A stretch of 14,320 nucleotides of DNA from Caldilineae bacterium (lineage in GTDB: Bacteria; Chloroflexota; Anaerolineae; J102): positions 1 to 14,320 of the forward strand of contig RFJM01000368.1 of NCBI GenBank assembly GCA_003694905.1, written 5' to 3'. Shown piece by piece: positions 5,464-12,829 of this stretch. The notes below the pieces were generated by a model. The model searched no databases. It was not told the DNA's origin and saw only the letters and a list, made by a program, of their open reading frames with translations. A program made the position numbers and the translations under genes. Position 1 is the stretch's first letter. Each line of letters starts with the position of its first letter.

Positions 5464-6447
5464 TCAGGCACCGGCCAGTTCCAGACCCAGCATCTCCGCC
5501 CGGACCTGCTCGTAGCCCTTGTCCTCCAGCTCGGCCAGGAATTTCTCCGCCTCCATGGCAGCCATGGTGCCCTGCCCCACGCTGGAGGCCACCTGGCGGA
5601 AGCGATTGTCCTGGATCTCGCCGGCCGCGAATACGCCGGGTACGCTGGTATGCATGTACTTGTTGGTCACCACGTACCCGTCTTTCATCTCGAGCTGACC
5701 CTCGAAAATCTGGCTATTGGGCACGTGGCCGATGAAGATGAAAACCCCGTCCGTGGGGAACTCGCGGATCTCACCCGTTTTCACATTTCGCAGGGTGACC
5801 GAAGCCACGGCGTTGTTCTCGCCGGCGTTGATGCTCTCCACCACCGTATCCCAGATGAAGTCCATCTTCTCATTTTCGAAGGCGCGTTTCTGCAGGATCT
5901 TGCTGGCGCGCAATTCGTCGCGGCGGTGGATGACCGTCACTTTGGTGGCGAACCGGGTGAGGAAGATGCCCTCCTCGATGGCGCTGTCACCGCCGCCGAC
6001 TACGACCACCTCTTTGCCGCGGAAGAAGAAGCCGTCACAGGTGCCGCAATAGCTGACCCCGCGGCCGGTCAACTCTTCCTCGCCCGGCACCTGCAGCTTG
6101 CGCGGGGTCGCGCCTGTGGAGACGATGACGCTGCGGGCCTGATACTCCTTGCCGCTCTGGGTGCGCACGATGAAGGGATGCCGGTGGAAGTCAACCTCGT
6201 TGACGTAGTCGTATTCGATGCGGGTGCCGAAACGCTCGGCCTGTTTTTGGAAGCGCTCGACCAGCTCAGGGCCGGGCAATCCTTCCGGAAAGCCCGGATA
6301 GTTTTCGATTTCATGGGTGAGCGCCACCTGCCCGCCGATCTCATTGCCGGTGATCAGGAGGGGATTGAGTTGAGCGCGGGCCGTATACAAACCTGCCGTA
6401 AATCCGGCCGGACCACTGCCGATGATGATCACATTTTCGATTGTCAT
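5464..6447 (-). CDS. trxB: Thioredoxin reductase
   Basis: This is a flavoenzyme (FAD) that uses NADPH to reduce thioredoxin in the cytoplasm, 327 aa. The FAD-binding motif GSGPAG is at 10-15. The redox-active disulfide is Cys134-Gly-Thr-Cys137-Asp. The NADPH domain has GGGDSAIEE (151-159) and the phosphate-binding HRRDELRA (174-181). The second FAD motif is GEIQD (276-280) where most members have GDVxD, followed by RQVASSVGQG (284-293). GGAGAG lies 5 nt before the ATG. The gene follows rsmE after 76 bp that hold a possible promoter, and precedes an alpha/beta hydrolase. As an FAD enzyme it uses the cofactor whose precursor is probably imported by the transporter on the left, but the genes are far apart and on opposite strands. 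Confidence 0.95.
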   Translation of the reverse strand: MTIENVIIIGSGPAGFTAGLYTARAQLNPLLITGNEIGGQVALTHEIENYPGFPEGLPGPELVERFQKQAERFGTRIEYDYVNEVDFHRHPFIVRTQSGKEYQARSVIVSTGATPRKLQVPGEEELTGRGVSYCGTCDGFFFRGKEVVVVGGGDSAIEEGIFLTRFATKVTVIHRRDELRASKILQKRAFENEKMDFIWDTVVESINAGENNAVASVTLRNVKTGEIREFPTDGVFIFIGHVPNSQIFEGQLEMKDGYVVTNKYMHTSVPGVFAAGEIQDNRFRQVASSVGQGTMAAMEAEKFLAELEDKGYEQVRAEMLGLELAGA

Positions 6448-6474
6448 GTCTTCTCTCCAAGCTAGGGTGGGGAT

Positions 6475-6503
6475 ATTGTACTGCTATTGGACGCGATGGC
6501 CAA
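6475..6503 (-). promoter_or_regulatory. Possible trxB promoter
   Basis: On the - strand, TTGGCC (6503-6498) is followed after 17 nt by TACAAT (6480-6475; 5 of 6). Start would be near 6468, 20 nt before the trxB ATG. It would let trxB and the hydrolase be expressed apart from the upstream run. The -35 is weak. Confidence 0.45.
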
Positions 6504-6523
6504 GGAAAAGGTTACCAGCAGGT

Positions 6524-7288
6524 TCATGGCTCGGGGGAAGGAGCCGGCGGGCCGGATGCCCGCGGACCGGGCTGTGAGAGTTCCCCCAAAGCGTAGACTG
6601 TGAGGGTGATAAGCGCCAGCGCCGCGGTTTCGCTGCGGAGGGTGCGGGGGCCCAACGAGACCAGGTCCACGCCGGCAGTGCGAGCCTGTTCGACCTCCTC
6701 GGGATCGAAACCGCCTTCGGGACCTATGAACAGGGTGACCGGCCAGGAGGGGTGCTCGAGAGCCAGGCTCACCGGCCGGCTGGCGACCACGGTGGGGAGC
6801 AGCCGCATACCTGGGGCCACACCGAGGAGCTCGGCGTAGGGCCTGGGTTCGGCCAGCGAGGGAATGCGGCTGCGACCGCATTGCTCGGCCGCTTCGCGCA
6901 AGATACGCTGCCAGCGCTCCCACTTGGCGCTGCCGGGCGGCCGTGCTACCGTGCGCCGGGTAAGCATGGGCCAGAAATGGGTGACACCCAGTTCCACGCC
7001 CTTCTGCAAGATCCACTCGAAGCGGTCATTGCGCGTCAGCGCCTGGCAGAGAACGAGCTCCCCGGCAGGTTCCGATGGCGCCTCTAGCACCTCCAGAATT
7101 CTGCCCACGGCCTGACGTTTGTTCAGCACGATCAGCTCCGTGCGAAAGCAACCGCCGCGATTGTCCAGGACCACGACCTGATCGCCAACGCGCAGGCGCA
7201 ACACCGCCAGCAGCTGGCGCGCCTGACCCGCGTCGAAGGTAACCTGGCGGCCGGCAATGGCGTGAGGTGGGACGAAGAAGCGGTGCAT
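6524..7288 (-). CDS. rsmE: 16S rRNA (uracil1498-N3)-methyltransferase
   Basis: This is a SPOUT-family enzyme that methylates U1498 of 16S rRNA in the small subunit using S-adenosylmethionine. It has 254 aa, close to the usual size. An N-terminal PUA-like domain (about 1-70) starts MHRFFV. The methyltransferase domain follows with KGVELGV (96-102), EAAEQCGR (132-139), FIGPEGGF (187-194) and LGPRTLRSETA (212-222), which together form the knotted cofactor site. The last about 18 residues are a Pro-rich tail not needed for the fold. It lies 29 nt after prmA, an order (dnaJ-prmA-rsmE) also common in Firmicutes. No Shine-Dalgarno is visible; the start is chosen because RsmE proteins begin just here. 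Confidence 0.96.
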   Translation of the reverse strand: MHRFFVPPHAIAGRQVTFDAGQARQLLAVLRLRVGDQVVVLDNRGGCFRTELIVLNKRQAVGRILEVLEAPSEPAGELVLCQALTRNDRFEWILQKGVELGVTHFWPMLTRRTVARPPGSAKWERWQRILREAAEQCGRSRIPSLAEPRPYAELLGVAPGMRLLPTVVASRPVSLALEHPSWPVTLFIGPEGGFDPEEVEQARTAGVDLVSLGPRTLRSETAALALITLTVYALGELSQPGPRASGPPAPSPEP

Positions 7289-7317
7289 GGCCGAAGGTCG
7301 GGAGCCGCCCGCTCCGG

Positions 7318-8274
7318 TCAGAGATCGGCCGGGCTTTGCAGCGATGAAGATGACTCTCGTTCACGGCTGACGGGGTTCTTGCGCGCGGCAAAGGCAAGCC
7401 ATTCTCCCTCCCGTTCCTGGTCGATGGCCGACCAGCCGCGTGCGGCCAGAGCCAGATCCAGGATATGCCGCCGATACTCGATGATACCCGAGAGGAGTAG
7501 CAGGCCGCCGGGCGCCACGCGCGCGCCCAGATCTTCGTGCAGCAGCAGATCGGCCAGCACATCGGCCAGGATGTTGGCACAGACGATGCGGAATTCGCCC
7601 TCGGCAGGCACCGACCCGACCTCCAGGGTACAGCGGTCGCCAACCCGGTTGCATGCCAGATTCTGGCGCGCCGTCTCCACCGCGACGGGGTCGATATCCG
7701 TAGCATGGACGTGGGTCGCGCCCAGCTTGAGTGCGGCGATGGCCAGGATGCCCGAGCCGGTCCCCACATCGAGCACCCGATCGTTGGGTCGCAGATGCCG
7801 CTCCAGCAAACGCAAGATCAGGCGAGTAGAAGGATGCAGGCCGGTGCCAAAGGCCATGCCCGGATCCAGCCAGATGACAACGTCATCCGCATCAGTCTCC
7901 GGCTGTTCCCAGGTAGGCGAGATGAGCAGGCGTTGCCCCACACGCAGGGGGTGGTAATGCTTCTTCCAGGCCTCGGCCCAGTCCTCTTCCCGTAATGTCA
8001 GCACCCGCAGTTCGCCCACGCGATCGGCCTCGGGCAGGAGCAACAACCGCCTGCGTATCTCGTGGAGAAGGGCACCATTGGCATGGGCGACGGGCAAATA
8101 GCCACGCACGACCACACGCACATCCTCCGCTTCGCCGTAGTCGCCGAAGCCGGTGGCCTCGACCACCGCGCCGCCCTGCACGTAGGATGCGAGGGCCTGC
8201 ACTACCGCCTGCACCACGGGTGCATTCGGGTCGTTGGTATGGATCGGGACGATCAGCTCGAGCAGGTCCGCCAT
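7318..8274 (-). CDS. prmA: Ribosomal protein L11 methyltransferase
   Basis: PrmA trimethylates ribosomal protein L11 with S-adenosylmethionine. It has 318 aa, slightly longer than the common 290-300. The N-terminal substrate domain covers about 1-95. The family motif DPGMAFGTGLHPST is at 137-150. The class I methyltransferase site is VLDVGTGSGILAIAAL (167-182), with ATDIDPVAV (191-199) and the catalytic-loop motif CANILADVL (232-240). The extra length is a polar tail of about 25 residues at the C-terminus (RKNPVSRERESSSS). The ATG lies 3 nt after the dnaJ stop, so the two are surely co-transcribed. No Shine-Dalgarno; translation probably depends on coupling with dnaJ. Confidence 0.96.
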   Translation of the reverse strand: MADLLELIVPIHTNDPNAPVVQAVVQALASYVQGGAVVEATGFGDYGEAEDVRVVVRGYLPVAHANGALLHEIRRRLLLLPEADRVGELRVLTLREEDWAEAWKKHYHPLRVGQRLLISPTWEQPETDADDVVIWLDPGMAFGTGLHPSTRLILRLLERHLRPNDRVLDVGTGSGILAIAALKLGATHVHATDIDPVAVETARQNLACNRVGDRCTLEVGSVPAEGEFRIVCANILADVLADLLLHEDLGARVAPGGLLLLSGIIEYRRHILDLALAARGWSAIDQEREGEWLAFAARKNPVSRERESSSSLQSPADL

Positions 8275-8277
8275 AGC

Positions 8278-9408
8278 TTAGAGCCCAAACGCTTCTTTCA
8301 TGCGGTCGAAGAAGCCGGGTTCGTGATCCTTTTCGATATCGACCGTGCCCAGGGTCTCGGCCAGGCGCTCGAAAAGCTCTCGCTGTTCATCGGTGAGCTG
8401 CGAGGGTGTGGGGACGCGTACATTGACGGTGATAAGCATGTCCCCGCGGCCGCCCTTACGCAGGTGGGGTACCCCCAGCCCGCGCAGCCTCAACACTTTG
8501 CCCGGCTGGGTACCCGGCTGGATGCGGATGACTTTGGGGCCGTCCAGGGTGGGGACTTCCACCTCCGCACCCAACACGGCCTGAGCGATGTTGATAGGCA
8601 GCTCCAGCAAGATGTCATCATCGCTGCGATGGAAGATCTTGTGGGGCTTGACCGAGAGAAAAACGTAGAGATTGCCCGGTGCGCCGCCTCTGAGACCCGG
8701 CTCCCCTTCGCCGGGCAGGCGGATGCGTGTACCCTCGTCTACTCCGGGCGGGATCTTCACCCGCAGGTGGCGCGCCACCTCGACCAGCCCTTCGCCGTTG
8801 CATTCGGAACAGGCCGTGGTCACGATCTCCCCCATGCCGCGGCAGCGGGGACAGGTAGTCACATTGACGAAGGTTCCCAGGATGGTCTGCTGGCGCTGGC
8901 GCACCTCCCCCGTGCCGTTGCAGGTGGGACAGCGGATAGGCGTGGTGCCCGGTTCCGCACCGTTGCCCCCGCAGCGGGGACAGCTCTCGTGCCGGGTGAT
9001 GGTGATGTCCTTTTCGGCACCCAGCACGGCCTCTTCGAATTCGATGGTGAGGTTGTAGCGCAGATCCGCGCCGCGCACGGGACCGCGCTGCGGCCCGCGG
9101 CGGAAGCCAAATCCGCCCCCAAAGAATTCCTCGAAGATGTCGGCAAAATCGGAGAAGCCTGCACCCGGAGCACCTGCGGCTCCCTGAACACCCGCGTGCC
9201 CAAAGCGATCGTAGGCATTCCGCTTTTCGGGATTGCTCAGAACCTCGTAAGCCTCGTTGATCTCCTTGATGCGCTCGTCGGCATCCGCGCCCTTGTAGAT
9301 ATCGGGATGATATTGCTTCACAAGACGGCGGTACGCGCGCTTGATCTCATCGGGAGAAGCATTGCGACCGACGCCAAGGATTTCGTAGTAGTCACGCTGT
9401 GTACTCAT
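8278..9408 (-). CDS. dnaJ: Chaperone DnaJ (Hsp40, type I)
   Basis: This is a co-chaperone that delivers unfolded proteins to DnaK and stimulates its ATPase, 376 aa, full length. The J domain (about 5-70) has HPD at 34-36. A Gly/Phe-rich region covers about 71-110. The zinc-binding domain carries all four repeats: CPRCGGNG (143-150), CPTCNGTG (160-167), CPRCRGMG (186-193) and CSECNGEG (200-207). The C-terminal substrate domains run to about 345, then the dimerisation tail. Upstream are a small membrane protein and coaE, not hrcA, grpE or dnaK as in many bacteria. No CIRCE-like inverted repeat is seen in the 41-nt gap upstream. Confidence 0.98.
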   Translation of the reverse strand: MSTQRDYYEILGVGRNASPDEIKRAYRRLVKQYHPDIYKGADADERIKEINEAYEVLSNPEKRNAYDRFGHAGVQGAAGAPGAGFSDFADIFEEFFGGGFGFRRGPQRGPVRGADLRYNLTIEFEEAVLGAEKDITITRHESCPRCGGNGAEPGTTPIRCPTCNGTGEVRQRQQTILGTFVNVTTCPRCRGMGEIVTTACSECNGEGLVEVARHLRVKIPPGVDEGTRIRLPGEGEPGLRGGAPGNLYVFLSVKPHKIFHRSDDDILLELPINIAQAVLGAEVEVPTLDGPKVIRIQPGTQPGKVLRLRGLGVPHLRKGGRGDMLITVNVRVPTPSQLTDEQRELFERLAETLGTVDIEKDHEPGFFDRMKEAFGL

Positions 9409-9449
9409 ACAGCCAGTTCAGTTCCATGTGAGATGTGATGAAAGCCGCG

Positions 9450-9665
9450 CTATTCCTCGTCCTGGGATTCTTCCGCTTCCCAGCCGATGATCCAGATACA
9501 CAGGCCTGCCAGCACGACGGTGGCCACGGCCAGGACCAGCCACTGGCCGGGCGTGAAACCCACGTGCCGGGCCGAGAAGTAGAGGATTACGAGCATACCG
9601 ACGGCCAGGATGATAAAGGAGGAGAGGTTGGGATGTTCTTCCCAGAAGCGCTTGAGGGTAGTCAT
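9450..9665 (-). CDS. Small membrane protein with two helices and acidic tail
   Basis: This is a 71-aa protein that I do not recognise as a named family. After a basic/polar N-terminus (1-14) come two hydrophobic segments, about 15-33 and 41-62, joined by a short loop (ARHVGFTPGQW). It ends with a strongly acidic tail, WEAEESQDEE. By the positive-inside rule the topology is uncertain; a hairpin with both ends in the cytoplasm is likely. Its ATG overlaps the coaE stop (ATGA), so it is translationally coupled to coaE, which strongly supports a real gene. dnaJ starts 41 nt downstream. Confidence 0.8.
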   Translation of the reverse strand: MTTLKRFWEEHPNLSSFIILAVGMLVILYFSARHVGFTPGQWLVLAVATVVLAGLCIWIIGWEAEESQDEE

Positions 9666-10327
9666 GGTGTGCTGTCGTTGGGTGAATTCGTCTCTTCGCC
9701 GGCGGATGATTTGCGAGAAGAGATTCTCTTGCCGAGCAGAGCACGCCAGGCTGCATCGACCTGGGCCGCCAGGGCCTTCCGGTCACCACTGTTGTCGATG
9801 ACCACATCGGCCTGACGGACCTTCTCTTCTTGCGGGCTCTGCGCGGCCATACGTGCTTCTGCCGCCTGGCGGCTCATATGACGTGTACGCATGAGGCGCT
9901 CGATCTGTTGCTCGACGGGTGCCGTCACCACCCACACCTGATCGCAGAGGGTGATGGCGAGGCCGGCTTCGAGCAATTTGATGGCTTCGATGACGACAAC
10001 CGGTTCGGTGGCCTGCTGGATCTCGGCGCGCAGGGCCTGGAACACAGCAGGATGGACGATGCTTTCCAGCCGGGCCAGCTTAGTCGGATCGGAGAAAACC
10101 TGGGCGCCCAGGCGGCTACGATCGATGCTGCCGTCCTCGGCCAGGATCTCGCTGCCGAACGTGGCCACAATGGCGTCGTAGGCAGGTCCGCCGGGCGCCA
10201 TGACCCGATGGGCCAGCTTGTCGGCATCGATGGCGCGAGCGCCCTTCTTGCGCAATAAGTCTAATACGGTACTCTTGCCAACGCCAATATTGCCGGTCAG
10301 GCCGATGATGAGAGGGCGGTGAGACAT
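9662..10327 (-). CDS. coaE: Dephospho-CoA kinase
   Basis: CoaE carries out the last step of coenzyme A synthesis, phosphorylating the 3'-OH of the ribose of dephospho-CoA with ATP in the cytoplasm. It has 221 aa. The P-loop is GNIGVGKST (12-20). Other family marks are AIDADKLAH (32-40), SRLGAQVF (71-78), HPAV (92-95), IEAIKLLEAGL (113-123), where most members have EAPLLFE, and the C-terminal QSPQEEKVRQADVVIDNSG (163-181). The last about 20 residues are a polar Ser/Asn-rich tail. It follows the ABC-F gene after 79 bp with no terminator and overlaps the next gene by 4 nt. No Shine-Dalgarno precedes the ATG. Confidence 0.96.
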   Translation of the reverse strand: MSHRPLIIGLTGNIGVGKSTVLDLLRKKGARAIDADKLAHRVMAPGGPAYDAIVATFGSEILAEDGSIDRSRLGAQVFSDPTKLARLESIVHPAVFQALRAEIQQATEPVVVIEAIKLLEAGLAITLCDQVWVVTAPVEQQIERLMRTRHMSRQAAEARMAAQSPQEEKVRQADVVIDNSGDRKALAAQVDAAWRALLGKRISSRKSSAGEETNSPNDSTP

Positions 10328-10406
10328 GGTAGCGGCGGCACAGATTGGGAAGGAGAAAGCAGAGGTGGGGAATGAGCAATGGCCGGGGCGCGGCGCAAGG
10401 CCCGGC

Positions 10407-12380
10407 TCAGGCCAGTTCGGCCCAGCTTTCGATGAGGCGGTTTAGCTCTTGCTCCACGCTGGCATACCGATCCCCCAGACGCTGCACCTCATCCAATTGC
10501 AGCGCCTGGCTGGCCAGCTCCAACGCCTGGCCGATCTCCAGCAACTCGTTCTCTAACTGCTGGATACGAGCCTCGACGGCCAACGCCTCTTGCGCGCGCT
10601 TCTCCTGCTGGCGGCGCCTGCGCCGTTCCTCGCGCGAGCGTGCCCGCTCCTGCTGCGCGACCGTGCGGGCTTCATCCTTACCGCTGCGCGCCGCCAGCTT
10701 CTCCTCCTCGCGTGCTTTGACATAGGCCGTGTAATTGCCTTCGTATGCCCGCATCCTTCCCTCCTCGATGGCCCAGACCTGAGTGGCGATGGCATCAATG
10801 AGGTAGCGATCGTGCGAGACCAGAAGCACGGTGCCGTTGAAATCGGCCAGCATGGCCTCCAGCACCTCCTGAGATTCGATATCGAGATGGTTGGTGGGCT
10901 CGTCCAGCACCAGGAAGTTTGCGTTGCGACGACTCAGCACCGCGAGGGCGAGACGGCTGCGCTGCCCGCCGCTGAGGACCTCGACCGGCTTGAATACGTC
11001 CTCACCCACAAAGAGGAACTGAGCCAGGATGTGGCGTGCCTGCGCCACGGTCAGCCGGGGATCCGCCGCCATGAAGGTGTCGAGAACCGAGGCGCCAGGG
11101 TCGAAGCCGGTGTGAACCTGAGCGAGATAGCCGATGCGCACACTGGCGCCCACACGCAGCTCACCGGACAGGGGGGGGATCTCGCCCAGCAGGGTCTTGA
11201 CGAAGGTCGTCTTGCCGGCGCCGTTGGGCCCGATCACGGCCACGCGCTCTCCCCGCTTGAGGATGACGTCGTCGGCCTTAAAGAGGAGCGTATCCTCGGG
11301 CCGAGGTGGCGCCTCGGCCCGGTAGACATACCCGCCCGAACGCTCCTCCCGCCGCGGCTCGCCACCCCGAGCCCGATATCCCACCGCCAAACCGGAGGTC
11401 GCCAACACCAGGGTGCCGCTGCGCAGCCGGCTCTGCCACTGCAGACGCATGGTCCGCCGGCGCCGCGGCGCCGTGATGCGTTGTCTGGCCAGCATACGCT
11501 GCAGGCGCGTGCGGCGGCCCTGGGCCTGTTTCGTTCGCTGGCCCGCCAGGTTCCGGCGGATGAATTCTTCCTCTTTGGCGATGAAAGCCTGCTGCGCCTC
11601 GTACTCCTTCTGCAGGCGCTCCAACCGCTGCTCACGTTGTTCCACATAGTGGCTATAGTTGCCGCGGTAGGGTGTGAGTTCGCCCCAGGCCAGCTCCCAG
11701 ATCCGGGTTGCCACCCGATCCAGGAAGTAGCGGTCATGGGCTACGATGATCATCGCGCCCTGCCAGCCCAGCAAGGTGTTCTCCAACCATTCCACGGCCT
11801 TGAGATCGAGGTGGTTGGTGGGCTCGTCCAGCAGCAGCAGATCCGGCCGCTCCAGGAGCAGCCGGGCCAGAAGTGCGCGCGTGCGTTGGCCACCGCTCAA
11901 CCGGGCCAGGGGCATATCGAACTGCTCGGGTCGAAATCCGAGGCCGGTTAGCGTCTGGCGGATGCGCAGAGGATATTCGTAGCCACCTTTCAGCTCGAAG
12001 GCGTGTTGCCGGTCGGCATAGCGCTCCATGATCTCGCGGCTGCGGGACGGGTCCGCCATCTGCATCTCCAGCTCGCGCAGTTGCGCTTCCTCCCGCCGCA
12101 GATCCGCGAAGACATCCAGCAGGTCTTCCCACAGGGTTTTGTCGCCGGCCGGCGGCGGAATCTGCGGCAGATATCCGATGCGCAGCCCGCGCCGTCGATG
12201 TACGGCACCTTCGCTAGGCGCGAGATCGCCGGCCAGGATCCGCAGCAGAGTAGTCTTGCCTTCTCCGTTTGGTCCGACCAGACCGATGCGGTCGCCTTCG
12301 GAGACAACGCAGTTGACCCCTGCGAAGACATCGAGGGGGCCGAAGGACATGCCCAGGTGGCGGGTGGTGAGTAGGGACAT
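10407..12380 (-). CDS. ABC-F family ATPase, ribosome-associated type
   Basis: This is a soluble twin-ATPase of the ABC-F family. Members lack membrane domains and mostly bind the ribosomal E site to adjust translation or give antibiotic resistance. It has 657 aa. Domain 1: Walker A GPNGEGKTT (36-44), signature LSGGQRTR (161-168), Walker B LLLLDEPTNHLD (181-192). A basic coiled-coil linker (about 245-310) follows, which in this family reaches the ribosome. Domain 2: GPNGAGKTT (384-392), LSGGQRSR (469-476), FLVLDEPTNHLD (489-500). A charged coiled-coil C-terminus runs from about 553 to the end, as in Uup/YdiF-like members. Domain 2 has an unusual insert at about 335-363 between its first strands. 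Subtype cannot be settled by eye. The start is ATG without Shine-Dalgarno. Confidence 0.93.
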   Translation of the reverse strand: MSLLTTRHLGMSFGPLDVFAGVNCVVSEGDRIGLVGPNGEGKTTLLRILAGDLAPSEGAVHRRRGLRIGYLPQIPPPAGDKTLWEDLLDVFADLRREEAQLRELEMQMADPSRSREIMERYADRQHAFELKGGYEYPLRIRQTLTGLGFRPEQFDMPLARLSGGQRTRALLARLLLERPDLLLLDEPTNHLDLKAVEWLENTLLGWQGAMIIVAHDRYFLDRVATRIWELAWGELTPYRGNYSHYVEQREQRLERLQKEYEAQQAFIAKEEEFIRRNLAGQRTKQAQGRRTRLQRMLARQRITAPRRRRTMRLQWQSRLRSGTLVLATSGLAVGYRARGGEPRREERSGGYVYRAEAPPRPEDTLLFKADDVILKRGERVAVIGPNGAGKTTFVKTLLGEIPPLSGELRVGASVRIGYLAQVHTGFDPGASVLDTFMAADPRLTVAQARHILAQFLFVGEDVFKPVEVLSGGQRSRLALAVLSRRNANFLVLDEPTNHLDIESQEVLEAMLADFNGTVLLVSHDRYLIDAIATQVWAIEEGRMRAYEGNYTAYVKAREEEKLAARSGKDEARTVAQQERARSREERRRRRQQEKRAQEALAVEARIQQLENELLEIGQALELASQALQLDEVQRLGDRYASVEQELNRLIESWAELA

Positions 12381-12412
12381 AGGACGCGAAACAGCAACGA
12401 GGGAGTCAGTGC

Positions 12413-12418
12413 ATTATA
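12413..12418 (-). promoter_or_regulatory. Promoter -10 of the ABC-F gene and downstream run
   Basis: On the - strand a perfect TATAAT (12418-12413) stands 32 nt before the ATG, putting the start near 12406 and the leader at about 26 nt. No convincing -35 is seen at 17 nt; TTCTGC at 12443-12438 would need a 19-nt spacer. It likely drives ABC-F through dnaJ and perhaps further. Confidence 0.6.
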
Positions 12419-12550
12419 CCTTATGAGACTCACCGCGGCAGAATGGGGCAGCGCGGCCGCGGAACCGCCCTCCCGGCACGAGGCACGGCCCGACCCAAGA
12501 GGACCACCCGGCACAGCCGCGGCTCCTCCGGCCGGTTGCTAGGCCATGCG

Positions 12551-12598
12551 TCCGCGAAAACGCGGAAAGCCCGTGCGCCGTGCGAGCACCGCGGGCTT
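12551..12598 (+). other. Pair of adjacent hairpins, possible structured RNA
   Basis: TCCGCG-AAAA-CGCGGA (12551-12566) is a perfect 6-bp stem with an AAAA loop. It is followed immediately by AAGCCCG (12567-12573) pairing with CGGGCTT (12592-12598), with an inner TGC/GCA step and a CCG bulge. There is no T-run after it on either strand. It could be part of a small RNA, a leader element or chance structure in GC-rich DNA. Confidence 0.4.
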
Positions 12599-12758
12599 GC
12601 TCCACATTCGGGGCCGGCAGCGAATCACGAACTCACCGCGTACACTCGCACCAGAGCACCGGCGGGATCCGTGGTTCGGCGTGTTGCAGACCAACCTTCA
12701 CTGCCCCTTTCACGCAAGTTTCCAAGGTTCCGGGACACCTCCGGGTACCGCATGAGGA

Positions 12759-12788
12759 TTGCAGCATTGGCCGGGGCCCTGGTATCAT
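12759..12788 (+). promoter_or_regulatory. Possible promoter of the MFS transporter gene
   Basis: An extended -10, TGGTATCAT (TG at 12780-12781, hexamer 12783-12788), lies about 40 nt before the MFS ATG. TTGCAG (12759-12764) is a weak -35 with an 18-nt spacer. Its position just before the chosen start supports the short form of the protein. Confidence 0.45.
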
Positions 12789-12816
12789 TCAGCATCGTCT
12801 CTTCCGACCGGCGCTC

Positions 12817-12822
12817 AAAGGA
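12817..12822 (+). promoter_or_regulatory. Ribosome binding site fixing the MFS start
   Basis: AAAGGA (12817-12822) lies 7 nt before the ATG at 12830. This supports that start over any of the upstream in-frame starts (12443, 12752). Confidence 0.65.
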
Positions 12823-12829
12823 TCACATC

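Larger units (their letters stand above)
12419..12829. other. Divergent intergenic region between ABC-F and MFS genes
   Basis: This GC-rich stretch of about 410 bp has no convincing gene, although the MFS reading frame stays open through most of it. It holds two adjacent hairpins (12551-12598, listed separately), a short inverted repeat ATTCG/CGAAT (12606-12625), and a possible + strand promoter close to the MFS gene. No tRNA or known riboswitch is recognised. Confidence 0.6.

Noticed and set aside
5182..6465. A 427-codon + strand frame opposite trxB and the hydrolase gene
   Set aside because: It is antisense to two proteins with intact motifs. Its product has no coherent fold or motif and is a mirror of GC-rich codon use.
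8062..9438. A 458-codon + strand frame opposite prmA and dnaJ
   Set aside because: It is antisense to prmA and dnaJ, both well supported by motifs; no domain is seen in the translated product.
10590..11951. A 453-codon + strand frame opposite the ABC-F gene
   Set aside because: It is antisense to an ATPase with all motifs intact; composition is that of a mirror frame.
12443..12829. A 129-residue N-terminal extension of the MFS transporter in an open frame
   Set aside because: It is Arg/Pro/Ser-rich with no domain, overlaps the hairpins and the proposed promoter, and the ATG at 12830 has a Shine-Dalgarno and starts at the first family helix. Open frames of this length are common in GC-rich DNA.
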